A stretch of 64,000 bases of DNA, from contig JAEMTE010000001.1 of assembly GCA_016462445.1 (NCBI GenBank), positions 26,133 to 90,132 of the forward strand. The letters are read 5' to 3'. The DNA is from Candidatus Nanopelagicus sp. Its GTDB lineage: Bacteria > Actinomycetota > Actinomycetes > Nanopelagicales > Nanopelagicaceae. The notes beneath the pieces are model-generated. The model worked only from the letters and a program-made list of their open reading frames with translations. It was not told the DNA's origin and searched no databases. The position numbers and the translations under genes were made by a program. This document shows, piece by piece, positions 37,980-46,632 of the stretch; positions within the stretch are counted from its first letter, which is position 1; each line of letters begins with the position of its first letter.

Positions 37980-38419
37980 AATTTAAACCCGGCCCAACGA
38001 TCACCAATTGGAGTTATCTCAAGATTTCGAGAGCTTTCCTTATCACCTTGCGTAATTTTAATATCTAAATATTGATCACTCAGGGTTGAGACAAAGGCCG
38101 CTCCCCACTCAATTACAAAAATAGAGCTTGGTAGGTAGCTTTCAAAATCTAAATCAGTAAAACTACTTACTCCAGAATCAAGTAATCGATAAGCATCGAT
38201 ATGAATAAAGTTTGGAGTTCCCTTATGGATTCGGCTAATTACAAAGGTAGGGGAGGTAACACCGGTAATACCAAGGGCGAAAGCAACTCCTTGAGTTAAT
38301 ACAGTTTTACCAGCAGCTAACTCACCTGTTAAAACCACAACATCAGAAGGCTTTAATGCTTTGCCAATCTGCACACCTAACTGATGCATCTGCTCTACTG
38401 AGGTGACAGAGGTTTTCAT
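37976..38419 (-). CDS. tsaE: tRNA t6A biosynthesis ATPase TsaE
   Basis: Small ATPase that activates the TsaB-TsaD complex, 147 residues. Walker A GELAAGKT at 32-39, GVTSPTFVISR and HIDAYRL follow, with a catalytic FVIEWGAAF strand. First gene of the tsaE-tsaB/rimI-tsaD operon. A terminator shared with the upstream hydrolase gene lies just before it. Confidence 0.94.
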   Translation of the reverse strand: MKTSVTSVEQMHQLGVQIGKALKPSDVVVLTGELAAGKTVLTQGVAFALGITGVTSPTFVISRIHKGTPNFIHIDAYRLLDSGVSSFTDLDFESYLPSSIFVIEWGAAFVSTLSDQYLDIKITQGDKESSRNLEITPIGDRWAGFKL

Positions 38420-38441
38420 AATGGAAGTAGTTTATAGATAC

Positions 38442-38476
38442 AAAAAGGCCCCTCAGTTTCCTGAAGGGCCTTTTTT
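38442..38476 (-). terminator. Intrinsic terminator after the hydrolase gene
   Basis: A stem of GGCCC with GGGCC plus an inner TCAG/CTGA pair, separated by one mismatch, lies between A5 and T6 tracts. On the minus strand the T-tract follows the hydrolase stop at 38488. It ends the Liv-hydrolase operon before tsaE; the A/T symmetry means it could also work in the other direction. Confidence 0.88.
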
Positions 38477-38487
38477 AGATTTAGCTT

Positions 38488-40143
38488 TTACCGATCTTGG
38501 AACATCAAAGCAGGTTTGAAGTTTGGATCAATAAACATGCTTGGATCTTTCTTTAGTGCAGATTTAGCGGCTGCAATTGATGGAAGTTTTCCACTCTTAC
38601 CTGCGCTAGCAAGTAACTTAGCAATCACCATAATCTGATCATTTGTATACATCGCATGAGATGTACCCGTTGTAATTCCAGTTGCAGCCTTTGGAGAGCC
38701 AGCTGAGTCAAACTCTGTGTACTCATCTGGTGGCTTGTTCCAAATATTTAGCAACAAACCAGGCTTTGCATCTCCATTACTTATGGAAGCCTCATACAAA
38801 TCCTTCATCTTTTGAATATAGCCAGCTGGTGTAATTTGATCAGCTGTCTGTGAGACTGTGATTGTTGGAACAGAGATCTTTCCAGTGTATGCGGCTTGGT
38901 TATTTATACACGCAACAGCAGAGGCACTTGCAGTAACTCTAGGAGCTACTGGGTTGAGCTTGTTTAGGAAAGCTAACATTCCAGCAGTTGCTGTCTTACC
39001 ACTTAACCCTGCTGCAAAAATATCGCCATTATCACCAAGTCGTGAGGCGTAATCTGTAGCTGAGTTATCAAAGATACTTCCACCACAACGCATTTCAGCG
39101 TCATAGTTTCCAATAACTCCAAGTGCAAGTGCAGTTGATGTGTTTTCCAAAACTGCAAGTGCTGGGCTAATCGCTAATCCAAATGAGGTTTCAAGTGCAC
39201 CCTTAGGTCCAGATGAAGCATCATATGTATTTGACTGAGTAGGCATTCCTGCTAGTAGGCCAATTAATAAAATTGCACTACGAACTGGGATACCTTTTAA
39301 TGACGCTGGTGCGTTTGTAGCACTAGCTGGCCATGCTGGCGCTAATGGATTGGCCGAAATAGCAGCTGAAAGTGCGCCAAGGACAGTTAAAAGCTTTCCA
39401 ATATCGCCAATTAACTCCATATAGCCGCGAGTATCACCTGCATACTCAGGTTGGGTATACCCATTTCCTTTAATTGTTGGATCAAATAATGTTTTATACA
39501 TCCATAAAACATCATTTGCGTATGAGTACTGGCTAGCAGCAGTTCCTGCCATATGCAGATTGGCTGCAGCATCAATAATTCCATATTGCTCAGAAAGTGA
39601 TTGAGAAATATGTCCGCCTAGTGAATCTCCCCAAGAAACAACTTTACTAATCGTTGGGAAAATATCTTTAGCGTAGACAATTAAGTTTACATTTGCCTCA
39701 ATTGCTTCTGGAACTGACCAACCATTTACCTGCACACCTGCACCAGCTAAGGCATAGCCTTGCTTTAGAAGTGTTTGGGCAATGATTTCCTGATCTGCTG
39801 CAGTTCTTCCTGGTGCAACCTCAGGTGCTGAACGAGGTACTGAATAAACACCATCTGGGTTGATTACTGGAATTTTAGGCAGAAGAACTTGGTTTCTGAT
39901 TCCGTGTGAATATAAAAACATCATGCCGTTGAACTTTTCTGGCATTCTGATCTCATACTTAGAACCATTGCCATCAGCGCCGGTACATTTTTGGAATGCA
40001 ACAAACTTAGCGCCGTCAATAAAGCCGGTTTCAGAACAACCTTCGGCTGCATTAGCAGAACTTGGTACTGCTACGGCAAATGTTGCAACAAGTGCTGCAG
40101 AGATAAGAGCAGTTAAGCCCTTCTTTAGTTTTAGATTTTTCAT
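38488..40143 (-). CDS. Large secreted alpha/beta-hydrolase-like protein
   Basis: 551 residues. A Sec signal (KKGLTALISAALVATFAVAV, cleavage near ANA-AE) is followed by an alpha/beta-hydrolase fold: MMFLYSHGIRN (oxyanion strand), nucleophile elbow WGDSLGGH (S174), candidate acid in QTADQITP (D435) and His in GTSHAMYT (H496). Between S174 and D435 there is a long insertion (about 210-350) with hydrophobic, Ala-rich stretches that may form a lid. Cys 36, 53, 353 and 412 could make disulfides. It overlaps the Liv binding-protein gene by 4 bases, so an extracellular enzyme that feeds the importer is plausible. I do not recognise a characterised subfamily; peptide, amide or ester hydrolysis are all open. 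Confidence 0.72.
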   Translation of the reverse strand: MKNLKLKKGLTALISAALVATFAVAVPSSANAAEGCSETGFIDGAKFVAFQKCTGADGNGSKYEIRMPEKFNGMMFLYSHGIRNQVLLPKIPVINPDGVYSVPRSAPEVAPGRTAADQEIIAQTLLKQGYALAGAGVQVNGWSVPEAIEANVNLIVYAKDIFPTISKVVSWGDSLGGHISQSLSEQYGIIDAAANLHMAGTAASQYSYANDVLWMYKTLFDPTIKGNGYTQPEYAGDTRGYMELIGDIGKLLTVLGALSAAISANPLAPAWPASATNAPASLKGIPVRSAILLIGLLAGMPTQSNTYDASSGPKGALETSFGLAISPALAVLENTSTALALGVIGNYDAEMRCGGSIFDNSATDYASRLGDNGDIFAAGLSGKTATAGMLAFLNKLNPVAPRVTASASAVACINNQAAYTGKISVPTITVSQTADQITPAGYIQKMKDLYEASISNGDAKPGLLLNIWNKPPDEYTEFDSAGSPKAATGITTGTSHAMYTNDQIMVIAKLLASAGKSGKLPSIAAAKSALKKDPSMFIDPNFKPALMFQDR

Positions 40144-41447
40144 GAGTTTGTTGGTATCCCATTCTTAGGCATTGCAGGACGTGTGAAGGTAGAGGCCTCT
40201 ACTGCTCCAGCTGCTGAATCAGTAGTGAAGATAGATAGCGTTCCACCGTATGGCTTTAATTCACCCTTTGCATTTAACTGACCAAACCAGTAACCGTTGT
40301 AACCAACATGGCTAGTGGCTGAGTAATTAAGTGGCACGCGGCCGGCGCTGGCAAACTTTGCACCCTTGTTCTGAACTGCATTAATCAGACCAGTACGGGT
40401 TAGGTTCTTACCAGCAGCGCGTAGTGCCTGCACAGTTAACATCGCTGAGTTCATTCCTTGTAGAACAATGTTGTCAAAGGAAATACCCTTGTTGTACTTC
40501 TCATTGATCTTCATGAACTGGCTTACATACTCATCAGATGTGTCTTTAGCATCTGGGAAGAAGCTAGCTGCGATTGCGCCATCAATTGTTGTGGACTTAA
40601 CACCAAGTGCGAGCAATGTATTTGCATCTCCACCAACAGATCCTGCGATCCAGGTGAATTTGCTAACTAGGTCAAGTGACTCTGCAGCCTTAAAAATAAG
40701 TGCAGTTACATCAGTTGTACCGAATAGAACAACTACTGGCTTACCAGGAATAGCGCTTAATCCAGTTAGAAGTGCCTTAGCACGAGCATCGGTAATGGAG
40801 CTAGTTGGATACAAGGTTGTGGAAGCAATAGTTAGTCCACCAGCTTTGAAGCCGTTAACACCATCTACTCCAAACTCATCATCTTGTGCAACTAAAGCAA
40901 CAGCTTGTCCAGCAAACTTCTCTTTAATGAACTTGGACATAATTTTTGCTTCCATGGCATAACTTGGAAGTACGGTGAATGTGGTTGGGTACTTAGCGAT
41001 GTTTCCAAACCCGCTAAAACCAGTGTTCACAAAAAGATCAGGGACATTCTTAGCGGCAAGTGATGCAGCGGTGTATGCCTTGGAGTGTGTTGCTGTACCA
41101 AGTGCGCCTACAAGTGCAAATACATTGTCTTTAAGAATTAGGTTAGTAGTTTGGGTAGCAGCCAATGTTGGCAAGTACTTATCATCACGAACTACTAATT
41201 TAATTTTACGACCATACACTCCGCCATTAGCGTTGATGTAGTCAAAGTAAGCTTTCATTGCGCCAGGAACTTTTCCGTAGGCTAAGCCAGCAGAGCCAGT
41301 TAATGGAGTTGAAACTCCTAACTTAATCTCAGTAGCGGTAACGCCAGGATCGGCAGCTTGTGCAGGCATGATGCTTAGCACCATTGCTCCGGCAGCAACT
41401 ACCGCTGAAACGATTGAAAAACGTTTCATGCGAGTATTTCTGATCAT
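40140..41447 (-). CDS. Liv-type ABC transporter substrate-binding protein
   Basis: A 435-residue Peripla_BP_6 protein. After a Sec signal (RFSIVSAVVAAGAMVLSIM, cleavage near AQA-AD) comes the typical ATEIKLGVSTPLTGSAGLAYG. NANGGVYGRKIKLVVRDDKY (in part), VALVAQDDEFGVDG and QGMNSAMLTVQALRAAG follow. There is no lipobox Cys. ATG 41447 is preceded by GGAAGGAAATAA, a good Shine-Dalgarno. The family binds branched-chain amino acids, amides, urea or short-chain acids; the ligand cannot be read from sequence. It is coupled to the secreted hydrolase gene. Confidence 0.88.
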   Translation of the reverse strand: MIRNTRMKRFSIVSAVVAAGAMVLSIMPAQAADPGVTATEIKLGVSTPLTGSAGLAYGKVPGAMKAYFDYINANGGVYGRKIKLVVRDDKYLPTLAATQTTNLILKDNVFALVGALGTATHSKAYTAASLAAKNVPDLFVNTGFSGFGNIAKYPTTFTVLPSYAMEAKIMSKFIKEKFAGQAVALVAQDDEFGVDGVNGFKAGGLTIASTTLYPTSSITDARAKALLTGLSAIPGKPVVVLFGTTDVTALIFKAAESLDLVSKFTWIAGSVGGDANTLLALGVKSTTIDGAIAASFFPDAKDTSDEYVSQFMKINEKYNKGISFDNIVLQGMNSAMLTVQALRAAGKNLTRTGLINAVQNKGAKFASAGRVPLNYSATSHVGYNGYWFGQLNAKGELKPYGGTLSIFTTDSAAGAVEASTFTRPAMPKNGIPTNS

Positions 41448-41485
41448 TTATTTCCTTCCGTATGGTTATCTTGCTTATTACATTT

Positions 41486-42457
41486 TTAATGCTTCTTCTT
41501 TAATAACTGCCCTGGTCCATTAGGCGCAAACAACACCGCTGCGATAAGCAGTGCGCTGACCAAAAAACCAGGCAAGGTTGCGGTGAATCCTTCAGATCCG
41601 CCGATTCGGTTTACTACCGAATCAGCGATCTCAGGGATCGCCACCAAAACCAACCCCCCTAGCATCACACCTTTTAGGCTGTACACGCCAGTAACAACTG
41701 CCCCTGTTAGGAGGGAAAATGAGAGGGAAAGGGGGAAAGCTGAGGGTGAAACCCCGCTTATAAGCATAACAAGTAGCCCACCAGCCAGCCCTGCCATCCC
41801 AGCGCTGATAGTAAAGGCGGTGACCTTTAGCCGGCCGGTATTAATTCCAGTCAACTGAGCAGCAACCTGATTATCCCGCATCGCTCTAAAGCTTCGCCCA
41901 TACTTTGAGCTAAGCAGATTAGCGATCAACCAAATCATTATCAGGGCGGCAAGGGATGAGATCCAGAAGAACCATTTATATTGTGAGAAGTCCTCGCCAA
42001 ATCTAGCCGGTGGTGCACCAACATCAAATGCCACTCCTTGCTCACCACCTAAAATTGGAAATTGATTAGCAAGAGATGGCAACGAGACAGCAAGTGCCAA
42101 GGTGGTGCCAGCTAAATAAGGTCCAGATAATCTAGCAACACCAAATCCTAAAATTAATCCAAATAAACCGGCGACAAAGGTAGCAATTATTAATGCGATT
42201 ACCGGATGCAGATGAGCATTATTAGTTGATAAAGCTCCAGCGTATGCCCCAACCGCCATTAATGCAGAGTGGCCAAGGGATAACTGGCCTGAGTAACCAG
42301 TTAGTAAAATAATTGAAGCGATCGCCAAGGTATACATAGCCACAAATGATCCTTGGTATTGGCGAAGCTCGCCCACTCGATCACCGACTAGAAGTAGTAG
42401 CCAACCAAATAAAATAAATAAAAGTAAACGTTTTTTAGTCGCAGAAAAATTGTGCAT
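41486..42457 (-). CDS. livM: Liv-type ABC transporter permease (LivM-like)
   Basis: A 323-residue polytopic protein of BPD_transp_2. YTLAIASIILLTGYSGQLSLGHSALMAVGAYAGA (in part) is the LivM signature. YGRSFRAMRDNQVAAQLTGIN is the conserved cytoplasmic loop that contacts the ATPases. It abuts livH upstream and is followed after 28 bases by the binding-protein gene. Symbol used for family membership, not for proven substrate. Confidence 0.9.
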   Translation of the reverse strand: MHNFSATKKRLLLFILFGWLLLLVGDRVGELRQYQGSFVAMYTLAIASIILLTGYSGQLSLGHSALMAVGAYAGALSTNNAHLHPVIALIIATFVAGLFGLILGFGVARLSGPYLAGTTLALAVSLPSLANQFPILGGEQGVAFDVGAPPARFGEDFSQYKWFFWISSLAALIMIWLIANLLSSKYGRSFRAMRDNQVAAQLTGINTGRLKVTAFTISAGMAGLAGGLLVMLISGVSPSAFPLSLSFSLLTGAVVTGVYSLKGVMLGGLVLVAIPEIADSVVNRIGGSEGFTATLPGFLVSALLIAAVLFAPNGPGQLLKKKH

Positions 42458-43354
42458 TTAATCTCGCCGGCCTTTCTTATTTGAGAATATTCCAGCTGGC
42501 TTAATTAATAAGACTAAAATTAAAATAATAAATGCGGTAGGAAAAACTAATCTAGAGCTGACATAGGAGGTCGTAAAGTTAATTGCAAAACCTAAAACCA
42601 TCGCACCAGCTACTGCGCCAAATAAACTATCCAAACCACCAATTACAGCAGCAATAAAACCAAATACTAAGAGCACATCCATCGCATTTGGATATAGATA
42701 AGTGCTGGGTACAAATAACATGCCAGCTAGCCCACCGGCAGCACCAGCTAATGCCCAACCTAAGGTCCTAATTCCATCCACTTTTATGCCAGAAAGCTTT
42801 GCAATTTCAGGTGAGTGGGCAGAGGCCCGAAGTGCTAAGCCAAGATTAGTTTTTTGGAATAACAAGGTTAGAAGCAACATCGTAATTGTTACGCAAACTA
42901 GAACCATTAGATTAAATGGACTAAATGCAATAACAGAGCCAAAAATTCGATAACCATCAGTTGAGACTGGTGCAGCAATTGTTTGGTAGGTCAGTCCCCA
43001 CTTAAATCCAATTATTGCTTGAACGATGCCAAGTAATCCTAAGGTTGCTACCACTGGTGCAATCATTACGATTGGACCAGTTGTGATTCGCTTAAATATT
43101 GGCCGCATAAAAAATCTATCTATTGCTGCCCCGATTACCGCTCCAGCAACTATTGCCATAATTAATCCAACCCAATATGAACCAGATCTAACTATTACCT
43201 CATAACCAATATAGGTAGTTAATACCGCTTGGCCTGCTTGAGCAAAGTTAATTACTCGAGTAGAGCGCCAGACTAAAACTAGCGCAGTAGACATTAAGGC
43301 GTAGATAGATCCGGTGGTAAGTGAGGTTAAGACCGCTGTTATAAATTTCAACAT
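42458..43354 (-). CDS. livH: Liv-type ABC transporter permease (LivH-like)
   Basis: A 298-residue membrane protein. TTGSIYALMSTALVLVWRSTRVINFAQAG (in part) is the LivH start, and LGLALRASAHSPEIAKLSGI the ATPase-coupling loop. GGLDSLFGAVAGAMVLG is the late conserved block. It follows livF directly with no spacing and precedes livM by 0 bases, so stoichiometric translation is likely. Confidence 0.9.
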   Translation of the reverse strand: MLKFITAVLTSLTTGSIYALMSTALVLVWRSTRVINFAQAGQAVLTTYIGYEVIVRSGSYWVGLIMAIVAGAVIGAAIDRFFMRPIFKRITTGPIVMIAPVVATLGLLGIVQAIIGFKWGLTYQTIAAPVSTDGYRIFGSVIAFSPFNLMVLVCVTITMLLLTLLFQKTNLGLALRASAHSPEIAKLSGIKVDGIRTLGWALAGAAGGLAGMLFVPSTYLYPNAMDVLLVFGFIAAVIGGLDSLFGAVAGAMVLGFAINFTTSYVSSRLVFPTAFIILILVLLIKPAGIFSNKKGRRD

Positions 43355-44065
43355 TTAAAACCCCAAATAGGCAGAGCGAACTGCCGGATCATTTAATAGA
43401 TTTTGCGCAGAGTCTGCAGCAACAACTGAGCCTAGATTTAAAACTACTCCCTCATCGGCAATCTTTAGCGCACCCATAGCATTTTGCTCAACCAATAAAA
43501 CAGTTAAATCCATTTTCGTAACCAATGATTTTATTGTCTGGAATATCTGCTCAACAATTAATGGTGCAAGTCCTAAGGATGGTTCATCTAGTAATAAAAG
43601 CTTTGGCCGGGCAACTAATGCTCTACTAATTGCCAGCATCTGCCGCTCACCCCCTGATAATGAGCCAGCAAGTTGTGTCATACGCTGACCTAAAATTGGA
43701 AATAACTCAACTACCTCATCAGTTGCTTTAACAACATCCTTCTTATCTTTTCGCCATAAACCTGCGAGCGCTAAATTCTCTTTAACAGTTAACTCAGCAA
43801 TTACAGATTTACCATCAGAGACATGCATGATTCCAGAGCGGGCCAGATCCTCAGCCCGCTTACCTAGAATTGATTTACCATTCCAGGTAGCACTTCCTGA
43901 TTCACTCTCTTTAAGTCCAGATAATGTTCTAAGTAATGTAGTTTTACCTGCGCCATTGGCGCCAATAATTGCAGCCAGCTCTCCTTGTGGCACAGTAAAT
44001 GAGACATTACTTATTGCTCTGATCGCACCGTGATCAATTGTTAAATTCTCAACTATCAGGCTCAA
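43355..44065 (-). CDS. livF: Liv-type ABC transporter ATPase (LivF-like)
   Basis: 236 residues. Walker A GANGAGKTT, signature LSGGERQMLAISRAL, Walker B LLLLDEPSLGLAP and switch segment VLLVEQNAMGALKIAD. The short form without extra domain is LivF. It overlaps livG by 4 bases (ATGA) and pairs with it as an ATPase heterodimer. Confidence 0.91.
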   Translation of the reverse strand: MSLIVENLTIDHGAIRAISNVSFTVPQGELAAIIGANGAGKTTLLRTLSGLKESESGSATWNGKSILGKRAEDLARSGIMHVSDGKSVIAELTVKENLALAGLWRKDKKDVVKATDEVVELFPILGQRMTQLAGSLSGGERQMLAISRALVARPKLLLLDEPSLGLAPLIVEQIFQTIKSLVTKMDLTVLLVEQNAMGALKIADEGVVLNLGSVVAADSAQNLLNDPAVRSAYLGF

Positions 44066-44823
44066 CTGTTCACCCCTAAATAGGCAGCGACAACTGATGG
44101 ATCACGTCGGACTGTTTCAACCTCACCGGAAGCAATTACCTGACCAAAGTTAAGAACATATAGGCGATCACAAACATTCATCACAACATCCATATGGTGC
44201 TCAACTAATATGACTGAACATTGGGCAGCAAGATTGTGAATTAATGAGTTCATCCACTCAATATCTTGAGCGCCAAGACCTCCTGCTGGTTCATCAAGTA
44301 ATAAAATCTTTGGCTCACTTACCAACGCCCGCGCAATTGCCACTCGTTTTGTTACTGGGTATGGCAAGGAGTCTGCCCGCCGGCCGGCAATACCTGAGGC
44401 ATAAACCCGCTCAAGTGCGGTCATTGCTCGTTGCTTAAGCTTTGCTTCATCTTTGCCACTTAAGCCAAGGGCGGATGAGATCAAACCACTTCTTGCTCTC
44501 TTATAGTCGCCAACCATTACATTCTCTAAAACAGTTAGCTCTGGAAAGAGACCAACTCCTTGCAGGGTACGGGAGATTCCTAAATCAATTAATTGATGAG
44601 GCTTTGGCCATTTATGTGACTTACCATTTATCTCAAGTGAGCCAGATTCAACATCGGCAAGACCAGAGAGTGCGTTAAATAAAGTTGTCTTACCCGCTCC
44701 GTTGGGACCAATTAATCCCACTACCTCATTGCGATCTAATTCTAGATTTACATCTGATAACGCTTTTAATCCGCCAAATGAAACAGATAAAGATTTAATT
44801 GATAGCAGATTAGAGTTACTCAC
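44062..44823 (-). CDS. livG: Liv-type ABC transporter ATPase (LivG-like)
   Basis: 253 residues. Walker A GPNGAGKTT, the LivG insertion with GISRTLQGVGLFPELTVLENVMVG (in part), a signature reduced to LPYPVTKRVAIARAL (in place of LSYGQQRRLEIARAL), Walker B LLLDEPAGGLG and switch His in VEHHMDVVM. The altered signature lacks the usual LSxG; the family signature of LivG is 'LPYGQQR', so the loss is of GQQ. The start is GTG 44823, which lies inside the end of alr (8-base overlap), so the transporter is tied to alr translation. Confidence 0.88.
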   Translation of the reverse strand: MSNSNLLSIKSLSVSFGGLKALSDVNLELDRNEVVGLIGPNGAGKTTLFNALSGLADVESGSLEINGKSHKWPKPHQLIDLGISRTLQGVGLFPELTVLENVMVGDYKRARSGLISSALGLSGKDEAKLKQRAMTALERVYASGIAGRRADSLPYPVTKRVAIARALVSEPKILLLDEPAGGLGAQDIEWMNSLIHNLAAQCSVILVEHHMDVVMNVCDRLYVLNFGQVIASGEVETVRRDPSVVAAYLGVNS

Positions 44824-45940
44824 GAGGGTAGATTCTAGGCACCCGCGGGCCGATTCGAGTAACTATCTCATAATTTATCGTGCCAGATGCCTTTGCCCAT
44901 TCATCAATTGTGTACTCACCGCTGCTGCCATCACCAAAAACAATCACCTCATCCCCAGTTTTTGCTAAGGAGTTAATTCCCAGATCTACCACAAATTGAT
45001 CCATTGAAACCCGCCCTATTAATGGCGCCCGTTTGCCATCAACAAAAACACCAGCTAAATTATTGGCATTTCGTGGAACTCCATCTGCATATCCAAGTGT
45101 TACTACGCCAAGTTTGGTATCACTTTTTGCTGCTGCAGTACCACCATAACCAACACTGACGCCAGCCTTAACAGCTTTAACTAAATGTAACTTTGCCTTT
45201 AATCTCATCGCCGGCTTTAAATAAAGTGATTTGGAATCACCTAAATTATTTATATCAGGGCTTAAACCATATAAACCAATTCCCCATCTGATAATACTTT
45301 TATGGGCAGCCTTACTTGTTAGCGAAGCAGCTGAGTTTGCAATGTGAATTAACTCTGCTTTTATGCCAGCAGCAGCAGCACTGTTGATTCGGTCCTCAAA
45401 TACATTTAATTGCTCTTTGTTCATGCCCTCATCTGGTTCATCAGCTCTGGCAAAGTGTGACCAGATGCCGACAATATTTATTTCATTATTTTTTGCAGAG
45501 ATACTTAATTTCTCAAGAAATATCTGCCAATCATCACCCACACCCCCTCGGCTCATTCCAGTATCAACTTCAATATGTACTCTTGGGATCTTTTTAACTG
45601 ATTTTCCAGCTAATACAATCTCATTTAATAATTCAGTTGATGAAATAGATAGATCAATATCTAGATTAATTGCAGCTTTAAAATCCTCACCCACTGGTGT
45701 TAGCCAAGCAATAATTGGCTTGGTAATCCCACCGTTTCGTAATGTGATTGCCTCTTCAAGTAAGGCGGTGCCAAGCCAATCAGCACCAGCATCTTGGGCA
45801 GCTCTTGCTACTGGCAATAATCCATGCCCATAAGCATCTGCTTTAACAACTGCTAAAACTTGTGCATTTGTTTTGCTTTTAATAAATTTTAAATTATCTG
45901 CAATTGCAGAGAGATTTATCTCAGCGCTGGCGCGACTCAT
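44816..45940 (-). CDS. alr: Alanine racemase
   Basis: PLP enzyme making D-alanine for peptidoglycan, 374 residues. The PLP Lys is in AVVKADAYGHG (K33). VHIEVDTGMSRGG, WSHFARAD and the catalytic Tyr in SVGYGGTAAAK (the family's 'VSYG' position) are present, followed by VSMDQFVVDLG. It overlaps livG by 8 bases at its 3' end. In many actinobacteria alr is followed by the hydrolase/tsaE genes directly; here the Liv cassette intervenes. Confidence 0.94.
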   Translation of the reverse strand: MSRASAEINLSAIADNLKFIKSKTNAQVLAVVKADAYGHGLLPVARAAQDAGADWLGTALLEEAITLRNGGITKPIIAWLTPVGEDFKAAINLDIDLSISSTELLNEIVLAGKSVKKIPRVHIEVDTGMSRGGVGDDWQIFLEKLSISAKNNEINIVGIWSHFARADEPDEGMNKEQLNVFEDRINSAAAAGIKAELIHIANSAASLTSKAAHKSIIRWGIGLYGLSPDINNLGDSKSLYLKPAMRLKAKLHLVKAVKAGVSVGYGGTAAAKSDTKLGVVTLGYADGVPRNANNLAGVFVDGKRAPLIGRVSMDQFVVDLGINSLAKTGDEVIVFGDGSSGEYTIDEWAKASGTINYEIVTRIGPRVPRIYPRE

Positions 45941-45947
45941 AAGATAA

Positions 45948-45953
45948 AGCCTA
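45948..45953 (-). promoter_or_regulatory. Candidate -10 box, leaderless start of alr
   Basis: Minus-strand TAGGCT ends 7 bases before ATG 45940, in the 22-base gap after the PAP2 gene. It is a TANNNT match only, with the same spacing as the other candidate leaderless starts. Confidence 0.35.
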
Positions 45954-45962
45954 TCGCCTGCT

Positions 45963-46628
45963 TTATGAGGGTTGAGTATCAGAGGTAATCATGCGATCGA
46001 GAGCGATAATTAATACTAAAAGTGCTGCGCCAATAAATAGGCCGCCAAGTAAATCTGAGAACCAGTGGGTATTGCGATATAGGGAGGCTAGGCAAACACC
46101 ACTGGTAACGATTGAGACAAACCAGGTTAATCGCATTCCTTCAAATGGCTCCTTATGGGAGTAGCGAAATATTAAATAAGCAAAGATGCCCCAGGTAAGT
46201 ATTGCATTAGCCGCATGCCCACTTGGATATGAAAGACCGCTATCGGTAAATACTAAATCAAATCCAGAGTGTGGTTTGGTGCGACCAAATAATAATTTTG
46301 ATACGCCAACAGATAGATTTAAAAGTATTAGTGAAAGTAGAGATAAATTAAATGGTCGCCATGTTTTAAACCTACGCCCAATTAAAATGGAGGTAAGTAT
46401 CAAGATTATTGCCGTAACACTTCGTAATCCTAAATCATCAACTAACATAACTAAGGTTGGTGTTCTGCCAGGTGTGACAAGTAAAATATCACGATTATAA
46501 ATCCACTCATCAAGGCGCCTGATCCAAGTATTTGCTAATACCTGTTGAGTAATAACACCGTAAATACTTATGAATAAGAGTGCTAACTTAAGAGCAGAGT
46601 TTTTCTGCTTACGCCTTTTTTCTGGCAT
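45963..46628 (-). CDS. PAP2-family membrane phosphatase
   Basis: A 221-residue membrane protein with about five to six hydrophobic helices. The acid phosphatase motifs are KLLFGRTKPHSG, PSGHAANA and YRNTHWFSDLLGG, with catalytic His in the second and third. Members dephosphorylate undecaprenyl pyrophosphate, phosphatidylglycerophosphate or other lipid phosphates. Its place between glmS and alr suggests a role in cell-wall lipid carrier recycling, which is inference. Starts 4 bases after the glmS stop. Confidence 0.85.
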   Translation of the reverse strand: MPEKRRKQKNSALKLALLFISIYGVITQQVLANTWIRRLDEWIYNRDILLVTPGRTPTLVMLVDDLGLRSVTAIILILTSILIGRRFKTWRPFNLSLLSLILLNLSVGVSKLLFGRTKPHSGFDLVFTDSGLSYPSGHAANAILTWGIFAYLIFRYSHKEPFEGMRLTWFVSIVTSGVCLASLYRNTHWFSDLLGGLFIGAALLVLIIALDRMITSDTQPS

Positions 46629-46632
46629 TTAC

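Noticed and set aside
40468-40962. 164-codon open frame on the plus strand
   Set aside because: Antisense to the Liv binding-protein gene; composition mirrors the codon use of the true gene.
45363-45833. 156-codon open frame on the plus strand
   Set aside because: It lies fully antisense to alr, which has clear family motifs; it has no recognisable domain or Shine-Dalgarno.
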